64,000 nt of DNA from Brachypalpus laphriformis. Taxonomy: Eukaryota > Arthropoda > Insecta > Diptera > Syrphidae. The stretch's first letter is position 1. Every line of letters begins with the position of its first letter. Location of the stretch: NCBI GenBank assembly GCA_945910035.1, contig OX246757.1, forward strand, positions 21,726,817 through 21,790,816. The letters run 5' to 3'. The translations under genes were made by a program, and so were the position numbers. Below, piece by piece: positions 1-10,080 of the stretch. The notes beneath the pieces were generated by a model. The model saw only the letters and a list, made by a program, of their open reading frames with translations, was not told where the DNA came from and did no database searches.

Positions 1-73
1 TCAAATCTGTAACTGGATTTATTATGCGGTGCATAGTTTTCGAGGAAATAATATTTTTCTGGCTTAGCTTGGA
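1..73 (+). repeat. Partial satellite unit at left edge
   Basis: These bases correspond to unit positions 104-176 and start inside the dyad. It carries the TTTATTATGCGG and GAAATAATA variants seen in units that close a dimer or sit in HOR positions 9, 10 and 12. The upstream part lies outside the window. Confidence 0.95.
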
Positions 74-715
74 TTGGCGGAAACAGCCATGCCGGCATCG
101 CCAGATATCGAATTTTCCGACCAATCACCGATCTGTGTAATTTTTACGTCATTAGAAGCGCACATGTGTACAGATTTCAAATCTGTAACTGGATTTCCTA
201 TGCGGTGTACAGTTTTCGAGAAAATCATATTTTTCTGGCTTAGCTTGGATTGGCGGAAACAGCCATGCCGGCATCGCCAGATATCGAATTTTCCGACCAA
301 TCACCGATCTGTGTGCAGATTTCAAATCTGTAACTGGATTTATTATGCGGTGCATAGTTTTCGAGGAAATAATATTTTTCTGGCTTAGCTTGGATTGGCG
401 GAAACAGCCATGCCGGCATCGCCAGATATCGAATTTTCCGACCAATCACCGATCTGTGTAATTTTTACGTCATTAGAAGCGCACATGTGTGCAGATTTCA
501 AATCTGTAACTGGATTTCCTATGCGGTGTACAGTTTTCGAGAAAATCATATTTTTCTGGCTTAGCTTGGATTGGCGGAAACAGCCATGCCGGCATCGCCA
601 GATATCGAATTTTCCGACCAATCACCGATCTGTGTGCAGATTTCAAATCTGTAACTGGATTTATTATGCGGTGCATAGTTTTCGAGGAAATCATATTTTT
701 CTGGCTTAGCTTGGA
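74..715 (+). repeat. Two 321-bp dimers
   Basis: Order is 176, 145, 176, 145. The first full unit has the TACAGATTT extended dyad and the second has the standard form. The pair matches the one at 12338-12979 at an offset of 12264 bp. Confidence 0.95.
250..394 (+). repeat. Representative 145-bp short unit
   Basis: Identical in layout to the 176-bp unit but lacking positions 65-95 (31 bp), which removes the TTACGTCAT and CACATGTG motifs and keeps the dyad. The deletion is bracketed by a 5-bp direct repeat TGTGT, one copy of which remains. The same junction occurs in 42 units, starting at 250, 571, 3532, 10961, 12514, 12835, 13332, 14357, 14854, 15175, 15496, 17225, 18778, 19099, 19420, 19741, 20062, 20383, 23696, 24017, 26978, 27299, 30612, 30933, 33718, 34039, 37000, 37321, 38522, 38843, 41276, 41597, 44910, 45231, 48720, 49041, 49362, 52675, 52996, 56661, 60469 and 62869. 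Most carry TTTATTATGCGG where the main type has TTTCCTATGCGG. A single origin followed by amplification is the simplest reading. Confidence 0.95.
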
Positions 716-3355
716 TTGGCGGAAACAGCCATGCCGGCATCGCCAGATATCGAATTTTCCGACCAATCACCGATCTGTGTAATTTTTACGTCATTAGAAG
801 CGCACATGTGTGCAGATTTCAAATCTGTAACTGGATTTCCTATGCGGTGCATAGTTTTCGAGGAAATCATATTTTTGTGGCTTAGCTTGGATTGGCGCAA
901 ACAGCCATGCCGGCATCGCCAGATATCGAATTTTCCGACCAATCACCGATCTGTGTAATTTTTACGTCATTAGAAGCGCACATGTGTGCAGATTTCAAAA
1001 CTGTAACTGGATTTCCTATGCGGTGCACCATTTTCGAGGAAATCATATTTTTATGGCTTAGTTTGGATTGGCGGAAACAGCCATGCCAGCATCGCTAGAT
1101 ATCGAATTTTCCGACCAATCACCGATCTGTGTAATTTTTACGTCATTAGAAGCGCACATGTGAGCAGATTTTAAATCTGTAACTGGATTTCCTATGCGGT
1201 GCATAGTTTTCGAGGAAATCATATTTTTGTGGCTTAGCTTGGATTGGCGGAAACAGCCATGCCGGCATCGCCAGATATCGAATTTTCCGACCAATCACCG
1301 ATCTGTGTAATTTTTACGTCATTAGAAGCGCACATGTGTGCAGATTTCAAATCTGTAACTGGATTTCCTATGCGGTGCATAGGTTTCGAGGAAATCATAT
1401 TTTTGTGGCTTAGCTTGGATTGGCGGAAACAGCCATGCCGGCATCGCCAGATATCGAAGTTTCCGACCAATCACCGATCTGTGTAATTTTTACGTCATTA
1501 GAAGCGCACATGTGTGCAGATTTCAAATCTGTAACTGGATTTCCTATGCGGTGCACAGTTTTCGAGGAAATCATATTTTTCTGGCTTAGCTTGGATTGGC
1601 GGAAACAGCCATGCCGGCATCGCCAGAAATCGAATTTTCAGACCAATCACCGATCTGTGTAATTTTTACGTCATTAGAAGCGCACATATGTGCAGATTTC
1701 AAATCTGTAACTGGATTTCCTATGCGGTGCACAGATTTCGAGGAAATCATATTTTTATGGCTTAGTTTGGATTGGCGGAAACAGCCATGCCGGCATCGCC
1801 AGATATCGAATTTTCCGATCAATCACCGATCTGTGTAATTTTTACGTCATTAGAAGCGCACATGTGTGCAGATTTCAAATCTGTAACTGGATTTCCTATG
1901 CGGTGCATAGTTTTCGAGGAAATCATATTTTTGTGGCTTAGCTTGGATTGGCGGAAACAGCCATGCCGGCATCGCCAGATATCGAATTTTCCGACCAATC
2001 ACCGATCTGTGTAATTTTTACGTCATTAGAAGCGCACATGTGTGCAGATTTCAAATCTGTAACTGGATTTCCTATGCGGTGCATAGGTTTCGAGGAAATC
2101 ATATTTTTGTGGCTTAGCTTGGATTGGCGCAAACAGCCATGCCGGCATCGCCAGATATCGAATTTTCCGACCAATCACCGATCTGTGTAATTTTTACGTC
2201 ATAAGAAGCGCACATGTGTGCAGATTTCAAATCTGTAACTGGACTTCCTATGCGGTGCACAGTTTTCGAGGAAATCATATTTTCATGACTTAGCCTGGAT
2301 AGGCGGAAACAGCCATGCCAGCATCGCTAGATATCGAATTTTCCGACCAATCACCGATCTGTGTAATTTTTACGTCATTAGAAGCGCACATGTGAGCAGA
2401 TTTCAAATCTGTAACTGGATTTCCTATGCGGTGCATAGTTTTCGAGGAAATCATATTTTTGTGGCTTAGCTTGGATTGGCGGAAACAGCCATGCCGGCAT
2501 CGCCAGATATCGAATTTTCCGACCAATCACCGATCTGTGTAATTTTTACGTCATTAGAAGCGCACATGTGTGCAGATTTCAAATCTGTAACTGGATTTCC
2601 TATGCGGTGCATAGGTTTCGAGGAAATCATATTTTTGTGGCTTAGCTTGGATTGGCGCAAACAGCCATGCCGGCATCGCCAGATATCGAATTTTCCGACC
2701 AATCACCGATCTGTGTAATTTTTACGTCATTAGAAGCGCACATGTGTGCAGATTTCAAATCTGTAACTGGATTTCCTATGCGGTGCATAGGTTTCGAGGA
2801 AATCATATTTTTGTGGCTTAGCTTGGATTGGCGGAAACAGCCATGCCGGCATCGCCAGATATCGAATTGTCCGACCAATCACCGATCTGTGTAATTTTTA
2901 CGTCATTAGAAGCGCACATATGTGCAGATTTCAAATCTGTAACTGGATTTCCTATGCGGTGCACAGATTTCGAGGAAATCATATTTTTATGGCTTAGTTT
3001 GGATTGGCGGAAACAGCCATGCCGGCATCGCCAGATATCGAATTTTCCGATCAATCACCGATCTGTGTAATTTTTACGTCATTAGAAGCGCACATGTGTG
3101 CAGATTTCAAATCTGTAACTGGATTTCCTATGCGGTGCATAGTTTTCGAGGAAATCATATTTTTGTGGCTTAGCTTGGATTGGCGGAAACAGCCATGCCG
3201 GCATCGCCAGATATCGAATTTTCCGACCAATCACCGATCTGTGTAATTTTTACGTCATAAGAAGCGCACATGTGTGCAGATTTCTAATCTGTAACTGGAC
3301 TTCCTATGCGGTGCACAGTTTTCGAGGAAATCATATTTTCATGACTTAGCCTGGA
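716..3355 (+). repeat. Tract of fifteen 176-bp units
   Basis: No short units occur here. Several variant types appear that later become HOR markers: GGCGCAAACAG heads, CACATATGTG, GTGAGCAG, and the first copy of the divergent CATAAG unit at 2124, which here keeps the intact dyad. No gene or unique sequence is present. Confidence 0.95.
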
Positions 3356-3676
3356 TAGGCGGAAACAGCCATGCCGGCATCGCCAGAAATCGAATTTTCA
3401 GACCAATCACCGATCTGTGTAATTTTTACGTCATTAGAAGCGCACATGTGTGCAGATTTCAGATCTGTAACAAGATTTCCTATGCGGTGCACAGTTTTCG
3501 AGAAAATCATATTTTTCTGGCTTAGCTTGGATTGGCGGAAACAGCCATGCCGGCATCGCCAGATATCGAATTTTCCGACCAATCACCGATCTGTGTGCAG
3601 ATTTCAAATCTGTAACTGGATTTATTATGCGGTGCATAGTTTTCGAGGAAATCATATTTTTCTGGCTTAGCTTGGA
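3356..3676 (+). repeat. Single 321-bp dimer
   Basis: One 176-bp unit with TAGGCGG start and AGAAATCG, followed by one 145-bp unit at 3532. It is the only 145-bp unit between 716 and 10960. Confidence 0.95.
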
Positions 3677-3852
3677 TTGGCGGAAACAGCCATGCCGGCA
3701 TCGCCAGATATCGAATTTTCAGACCAATCACCGATCTGTGTAATTTTTACGTCATTAGAAGCGCACATGTGTGCAGATTTCAAATCTGTAACTGGATTTA
3801 TTATGCGGTGCATAGTTTTCGAGGAAATCATATTTTTCTGGCTTAGCTTGGA

Positions 3853-3974
3853 TAGGCGGAAACAGCCATGCCGGCATCGCCAGAAATCGAATTTTCAGAC
3901 CAATCACCGATCTGTGGATTTCCTATGCGGTGCACAGTTTTCGAGGAAATCATATTTTTGTGGCTTAGCTTGGA
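3853..3974 (+). repeat. 122-bp unit, first copy
   Basis: Positions 65-118 (54 bp) are missing, so GATCTGTG joins directly to GATTTCC. The left breakpoint is the one used by the 145-bp units, while the right breakpoint lies past the dyad, which is lost. Only a 2-bp microhomology (TG) is available. Head features are TAGGCGG and AGAAATCG. Confidence 0.95.
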
Positions 3975-5910
3975 TTGGCGGAAACAGCCATGCCGGCATC
4001 GCCAGATATCGAATTGTCCGACCAATCACCGATCTGTGTAATTTTTACGTCATTAGAAGCGCACATATGTGCAGATTTCAAATCTGTAACTGGATTTCCT
4101 ATGTGGTGCACAGATTTCGAGGAAATCATATTTTTATGGCTTAGTTTGGATTGGCGGAAACAGCCATGCCGGCATCGCCAGATATCGAATTTTCCGCTCA
4201 ATCACCGATCTGTGTAATTTTTACGTCATTAGAAGCGCACATGTGTGCAGATTTCAAATCTGTAACTGGATTTCCTATGCGGTGCATAGTTTTCGAGGAA
4301 ATCATATTTTTGTGGCTTAGCTTGGATTGGCGGAAACAGCCATGCCGGCATCGCCAGATATCGAATTTTCCGACCAATCACCGATCTGTGTAATTTTTAC
4401 GTCATTAGAAGCGCACATGTGTGCAGATTTCAAATCTGTAACTGGATTTCCTATGCGGTGCATAGGTTTCGAGGAAATCATATTTTTGTGGCTTAGCTTG
4501 GATTGGCGCAAACAGCCATGCCGGCATCGCCAGATATCGAATTTTCCGACCAATCACCGATCTGTGTAATTTTTACGTCATTAGAAGCGCACATGTGTGC
4601 AGATTTCAAATCTGTAACTGGATTTCCTATGCGGTGCATAGTTTTCGAGGAAATCATATTTTTGTGGCTTAGCTTGGATTGGCGGAAACAGCCATGCCGG
4701 CATCGCCAGATATCGAATTTTCCGCTCAATCACCGATCTGTGTAATTTTTACGTCATTAGAAGCGCACATGTGTGCAGATTTCAAATCTGTAACTGGATT
4801 TCCTATGCGGTGCATAGGTTTCGAGGAAATAATATTTTTGTGGCTTAGCTTGGATTGGCGCAAACAGCCATGCCGGCATCGCCAGATATCGAATTTTCCG
4901 ACCAATCACCGATCTGTGTAATTTTTACGTCATTAGAAGCGCACATGTGTGCAGATTTCAAATCTGTAACTGGATTTCCTATGCGGTGCATAGGTTTCGA
5001 GGAAATCATATTTTTGTGGCTTAGCTTGGATTGGCGGAAACAGCCATGCCGGCATCGCCAGATATCGAATTGTCCGACCAATCACCGATCTGTGTAATTT
5101 TTACGTCATTAGAAGCGCACATATGTGCAGATTTCAAATCTGTAACTGGATTTCCTATGCGGTGCACAGATTTCGAGGAAACCATATTTTTATGGCTTAG
5201 TTTGGATTGGCGGAAACAGCCATGCCGGCATCGCCAGATATCGAATTTTCCGATCAATCACCGATCTGTGTAATTTTTACGTCATTAGAAGCGCACATGT
5301 GTGCAGATTTCAAATCTGTAACTGGATTTCCTATGCGGTGCATAGTTTTCGAGGAAATCATATTTTTGTGGCTTAGCTTGGATTGACGGAAACAGCCATG
5401 CCGGCATCGCCAGATATCGAATTTTCCGACCAATCACCGATCTGTGTAATTTTTACGTCATTAGAAGCGCACATGTGTGCAGATTTCAAATCTGTAACTG
5501 GATTTCCTATGCGGTGCATAGGTTTCGAGGAAATCATATTTTTGTGGCTTAGCTTGGATTGGCGCAAACAGCCATGCCGGCATCGCCAGATATCGAATTT
5601 TCCGACCAATCACCGATCTGTGTAATTTTTACGTCATTAGAAGCGCACATGTGTGCAGATTTCAAATCTGTAACTGGATTTCCTATGCGGTGCATAGGTT
5701 TCGAGGAAATCATATTTTTGTGGCTTAGCTTGGATTGGCGGAAACAGCCATGCCGGCATCGCCAGATATCGAATTGTCCGACCAATCACCGATCTGTGTA
5801 ATTTTTACGTCATTAGAAGCGCACATATGTGCAGATTTCAAATCTGTAACTGGATTTCCTATGCGGTGCACAGATTTCGAGGAAACCATATTTTTATGGC
5901 TTAGTTTGGA

Positions 5911-6086
5911 TTGGCGGAAACAGCCATGCCGGCATCGCCAGATATCGAATTTTCCGATCAATCACCGATCTGTGTAATTTTTACGTCATAAGAAGCGCAC
6001 ATGTGTGCAGATTTCAAATCTGTAACTGGATTTCCTATGCGGTGCATAGTTTTCGAGGAAATCATATTTTTCTGGCTTAGCTTGGA
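5911..6086 (+). repeat. Chimeric unit before second 2410-bp copy
   Basis: The head has CGATCAATC followed by CATAAG, a combination otherwise found in separate units, and the tail has TTTTTCTGG. It lies just before the second 2410-bp copy and marks a probable exchange junction. Confidence 0.6.
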
Positions 6087-6262
6087 TTGGCGGAAACAGC
6101 CATGCCGGCATCGCCAGATATCGAATTTTCAGACCAATCACCGATCTGTGTAATTTTTACGTCATTAGAAGCGCACATGTGTGCAGATTTCAAATCTGTA
6201 ACTGGATTTATTATGCGGTGCATAGTTTTCGAGGAAATCATATTTTTCTGGCTTAGCTTGGA

Positions 6263-6384
6263 TAGGCGGAAACAGCCATGCCGGCATCGCCAGAAATCGA
6301 ATTTTCAGACCAATCACCGATCTGTGGATTTCCTATGCGGTGCACAGTTTTCGAGGAAATCATATTTTTCTGGCTTAGCTTGGA
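6263..6384 (+). repeat. 122-bp unit, second copy
   Basis: Same 54-bp deletion and same neighbours as the unit at 3853, exactly 2410 bp downstream. It differs from it by TTTTTCTGG in place of TTTTTGTGG near 6370. It is therefore a duplicate and not an independent deletion. Confidence 0.95.
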
Positions 6385-8038
6385 TTGGCGGAAACAGCCA
6401 TGCCGGCATCGCCAGATATCGAATTGTCCGACCAATCACCGATCTGTGTAATTTTTACGTCATTAGAAGCGCACATATGTGCAGATTTCAAATCTGTAAC
6501 TGGATTTCCTATGTGGTGCACAGATTTCGAGGAAATCATATTTTTATGGCTTAGTTTGGATTGGCGGAAACAGCCATGCCGGCATCGCCAGATATCGAAT
6601 TTTCCGACCAATCACCGATCTGTGTAATTTTTACGTCATTAGAAGCGCACATGTGTGCAGATTTCAAATCTGTAACTGGATTTCCTATGCGGTGCATAGT
6701 TTTCGAGGAAATCATATTTTTGTGGCTTAGCTTGGATTGGCGGAAACAGCCATGCCGGCATCGCCAGATATCGAATTTTCCGACCAATCACCGATCTGTG
6801 TAATTTTTACGTCATTAGAAGCGCACATGTGTGCAGATTTCAAATCTGTAACTGGATTTCCTATGCGGTGCATAGGTTTCGAGGAAATCATATTTTTGTG
6901 GCTTAGCTTGGATTGGCGCAAACAGCCATGCCGGCATCGCCAGATATCGAATTTTCCGACCAATCACCGATCTGTGTAATTTTTACGTCATTAGAAGCGC
7001 ACATGTGTGCAGATTTCAAATCTGTAACTGGATTTCCTATGCGGTGCATAGTTTTCGAGGAAATCATATTTTTGTGGCTTAGCTTGGATTGGCGGAAACA
7101 GCCATGCCGGCATCGCCAGATATCGAATTTTCCGCTCAATCACCGATCTGTGCAATTTTTACGTCATTAGAAGCGCACATGTGTGCAGATTTCAAATCTG
7201 TAACTGGATTTCCTATGCGGTGCATAGTTTTCGAGGAAATCATATTTTTGTGGCTTAGCTTGGATTGGCGGAAACAGCCATGCCGGCATCGCCAGATATC
7301 GAATTTTCCGCTCAATCACCGATCTGTGTAATTTTTACGTCATTAGAAGCGCACATGTGTGCAGATTTCAAATCTGTAACTGGATTTCCTATGCGGTGCA
7401 TAGGTTTCGAGGAAATAATATTTTTGTGGCTTAGCTTGGATTGGCGCAAACAGCCATGCCGGCATCGCCAGATATCGAATTTTCCGACCAATCACCGATC
7501 TGTGTAATTTTTACGTCATTAGAAGCGCACATGTGTGCAGATTTCAAATCTGTAACTGGATTTCCTATGCGGTGCATAGGTTTCGAGGAAATCATATTTT
7601 TGTGGCTTAGCTTGGATTGGCGGAAACAGCCATGCCGGCATCGCCAGATATCGAATTGTCCGACCAATCACCGATCTGTGTAATTTTTACGTCATTAGAA
7701 GCGCACATATGTGCAGATTTCAAATCTGTAACTGGATTTCCTATGCGGTGCACAGATTTCGAGGAAACCATATTTTTATGGCTTAGTTTGGATTGGCGGA
7801 AACAGCCATGCCGGCATCGCCAGATATCGAATTTTCCGATCAATCACCGATCTGTGTAATTTTTACGTCATTAGAAGCGCACATGTGTGCAGATTTCAAA
7901 TCTGTAACTGGATTTCCTATGCGGTGCATAGTTTTCGAGGAAATCATATTTTTGTGGCTTAGCTTGGATTGGCGGAAACAGCCATGCCGGCATCGCCAGA
8001 TATCGAATTTTCCGACCAATCACCGATCTGTGTAATTT

Positions 8039-8047
8039 TTACGTCAT
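8039..8047. promoter_or_regulatory. bZIP/CRE-like site in full units (exemplar)
   Basis: TTACGTCAT (ATGACGTAA on the other strand) resembles sites bound by CREB/ATF-type and other bZIP proteins. It sits at positions 71-79 of nearly all 176-bp units and is wholly absent from the 145-, 143- and 122-bp units because it lies inside their deletions. A few units carry point changes in it, for example TTACGCCAT at 39415 and 54800 and TTACGTTAT at 44456 and 52221. Whether anything binds it is unknown. Confidence 0.2.
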
Positions 8048-8065
8048 TAGAAGCGCACATGTGTG

Positions 8066-8080
8066 CAGATTTCAAATCTG
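8066..8080. other. 15-bp dyad in each unit (exemplar)
   Basis: CAGATTTCAAATCTG is a perfect inverted repeat with 7-bp arms and one central base. Across the array the central base is C, T (around 1170) or A (around 11560), while the arms are mostly kept. Twenty units, for example 74, 12338 and 18602, have TACAGATTTCAAATCTGTA, which extends the arms to 9 bp. Units with CAAAACTG (such as 892, 11282, 31254) break one arm position, and the divergent units with TTTCTAATCTG have 6-bp arms. Dyad symmetry is a recurrent property of centromeric satellites, but function here is inference. Confidence 0.8.
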
Positions 8081-8130
8081 TAACTGGATTTCCTATGCGG
8101 TGCATAGTTTTCGAGGAAATCATATTTTTG

Positions 8131-8143
8131 TGGCTTAGCTTGG
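8131..8143 (+). promoter_or_regulatory. Pol III A-box-like sequence (exemplar)
   Basis: TGGCTTAGCTTGG matches the tRNA-type A-box consensus TRGCNNAGYNNGG at every specified position. It recurs at positions 163-175 of nearly all units; the common TGGCTTAGTTTGG form also fits, and TGACTTAGCCTGG in the divergent units does not. A B-box-like core TCGAAT lies 35 nt downstream in the next unit, near tRNA spacing, but the flanking B-box bases do not match and no D- or T-arm pairing forms. Promoter activity is not shown by sequence alone. Confidence 0.25.
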
Positions 8144-8672
8144 ATTGGCGGAAACAGCCATGCCGGCATCGCCAGATATCGAATTTTCCGACCAATCACC
8201 GATCTGTGTAATTTTTACGTCATAAGAAGCGCACATGTGTGCAGATTTCTAATCTGTAACTGGACTTCCTATGCGGTGCACAGTTTTCGAGGAAATCATA
8301 TTTTCATGACTTAGCCTGGATAGGCGGAAACAGCCATGCCGGCATCGCCAGATATCGAATTTTCCGACCAATCACCGATCTGTGTAATTTTTACGTCATT
8401 AGAAGCGCACATGTGTGCAGATTTCAAATCTGTAACTGGATTTCCTATGCGGTGCATAGTTTTCGAGGAAATCATATTTTTGTGGCTTAGCTTGGATTGG
8501 CGGAAACAGCCATGCCGGCATCGCCAGATATCGAATTTTCCGACCAATCACCGATCTGTGTAATTTTTACGTCATTAGAAGCGCACATGTGTGCAGATTT
8601 CAAATCTGTAACTGGATTTCCTATGCGGTGCATAGTTTTCGAGGAAATCATATTTTTGTGGCTTAGCTTGGA

Positions 8673-10080
8673 TTGGCGGAAACAGCCATGCCGGCATCGC
8701 CAGATATCGAATTTTCCGCTCAATCACCGATCTGTGTAATTTTTACGTCATTAGAAGCGCACATGTGTGCAGATTTCAAATCTGTAACTGGATTTCCTAT
8801 GCGGTGCATAGGTTTCGAGGAAATAATATTTTTGTGGCTTAGCTTGGATTGGCGCAAACAGCCATGCCGGCATCGCCAGATATCGAATTTTCCGACCAAT
8901 CACCGATCTGTGTAATTTTTACGTCATTAGAAGCGCACATGTGTGCAGATTTCAAATCTGTAACTGGATTTCCTATGCGGTGCATAGGTTTCGAGGAAAT
9001 CATATTTTTGTGGCTTAGCTTGGATTGGCGGAAACAGCCATGCCGGCATCGCCAGATATCGAATTGTCCGACCAATCACCGATCTGTGTAATTTTTACGT
9101 CATTAGAAGCGCACATATGTGCAGATTTCAAATCTGTAACTGGATTTCCTATGCGGTGCACAGATTTCGAGGAAACCATATTTTTATGGCTTAGTTTGGA
9201 TTGGCGGAAACAGCCATGCCGGCATCGCCAGATATCGAATTTTCCGATCAATCACCGATCTGTGTAATTTTTACGTCATTAGAAGCGCACATGTATGCAG
9301 ATTTCAAATCTGTAACTGGATTTCCTATGCGGTGCATAGTTTTCGAGGAAATCATATTTTTGTGGCTTAGCTTGGATTGGCGGAAACAGCCATGCCGGCA
9401 TCGCCAGATATCGAATTTTCCGACCAATCACCGATCTGTGTAATTTTTACGTCATTAGAAGCGCACATGTGTGCAGATTTCAAATCTGTAACTGGATTTC
9501 CTATGCGGTGCATAATTTTCGAGGAAATCATATTTTTGTGGCTTAGCTTGGATTGGCGCAAACAGCCATGCCGGCATCGCCAGATATCGAATTTTCCGAC
9601 CAATCACCGATCTGTGTAATTTTTACGTCATAAGAAGCGCACATGTGTGCAGATTTCTAATCTGTAACTGGACTTCCTATGCGGTGCACAGTTTTCGAGG
9701 AAATCATATTTTCATGACTTAGCCTGGATAGGCGGAAACAGCCATGCCGGCATCGCCAGAAATCGAATTTTCAGACCAATCACCGATCTGTGTAATTTTT
9801 ACGTCATTAGAAGCGCACATGTGTGCAGATTTCAAATCTGTAACAAGATTTCCTATGCGGTGCACAGTTTTCGAGAAAATCATATTTTTCTGGCTTAGCT
9901 TGGATTGGCGGAAACAGCCATGCCGGCATCGCCAGATATCGAATTTTCCGAACAATCACCGATCTGTGTAATTTTTACGTCATTAGAAGCGCACATGTGT
10001 GCAGATTTCAAATCTGTAACTGGATTTCCTATGCGGTGCACAGTTTTCGAGAAAATCATATTTTTCTGGCTTAGCTTGGA
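8673..10080 (+). repeat. 1408-bp (8-unit) repeat, second copy
   Basis: In-register copy of 7265-8672. The unit at 9201 has CATGTATG where the first copy has CATGTGTG, and the unit at 9729 carries the AGAAATCG and GTAACAAG changes that persist as HOR position 6 downstream. Confidence 0.75.

Larger units (their letters stand above)
3677..6086 (+). repeat. 2410-bp local repeat, first copy
   Basis: Thirteen 176-bp units plus one 122-bp unit. The second copy starts at 6087 and stays in register to about 7250, where it gains one 176-bp unit relative to the first. Both copies contain the 122-bp unit and the ATGTGGTGCACAG variant. Confidence 0.85.
7969..8144 (+). repeat. Representative 176-bp unit
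   Basis: Exemplar of the majority unit, with landmarks in unit coordinates: 10-bp palindrome ATGCCGGCAT at 16-25; GATATC at 31-36; TCGA at 35-38; TTACGTCAT at 71-79; CACATGTG palindrome at 88-95; dyad CAGATTTCAAATCTG at 98-112; TTCG at 142-145; TGGCTTAGCTTGG at 163-175. TGTGT occurs at 61-65 and again at 92-96 and brackets the segment missing from 145-bp units. Hand count gives 76 G+C of 176 (43%), and 10 CpG against about 8 expected. A frame starting at TTG is open for 80 codons and ends at the TAA at positions 65-67, after crossing into the next unit. Since 176 is not a multiple of three it cannot continue, so I do not call it coding. Confidence 0.95.
7265..8672 (+). repeat. 1408-bp (8-unit) repeat, first copy
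   Basis: Eight 176-bp units, repeated at 8673-10080 with a few substitutions and a changed final unit. The CGCTCAATC unit starts each copy, and the divergent CATAAG unit occurs at 8145 and 9553. Confidence 0.8.

Noticed and set aside
60..120. tRNA gene or tRNA-headed SINE
   Set aside because: A-box consensus and a B-box core are present at plausible spacing, but no D-arm, T-arm or acceptor pairing forms and the outer B-box bases do not match. Kept only as a motif observation.
74..388. Open frames of 60-155 codons on both strands throughout, which look like a tandem protein family
   Set aside because: They recur at unit spacing on both strands at once, start mostly at TTG, overlap each other, change frame because 176 and 145 are not multiples of three, and have no gene-like context. 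The longest (3677-4144 and 6087-6554) arise only from the 122-bp deletion. They are by-products of the repeat.
3677..4144. Possible new gene or defence system hidden in the array
   Set aside because: Every base is accounted for by the four unit lengths, so no room is left for unique sequence; nothing supports a coding system.
8109..8125. CENP-B box
   Set aside because: TTCG-N4-A-NN-C matches the first part of the motif (6 of 9 conserved bases), but the terminal GGG is ATA in the exemplar. Too weak to call, and the host is unknown.
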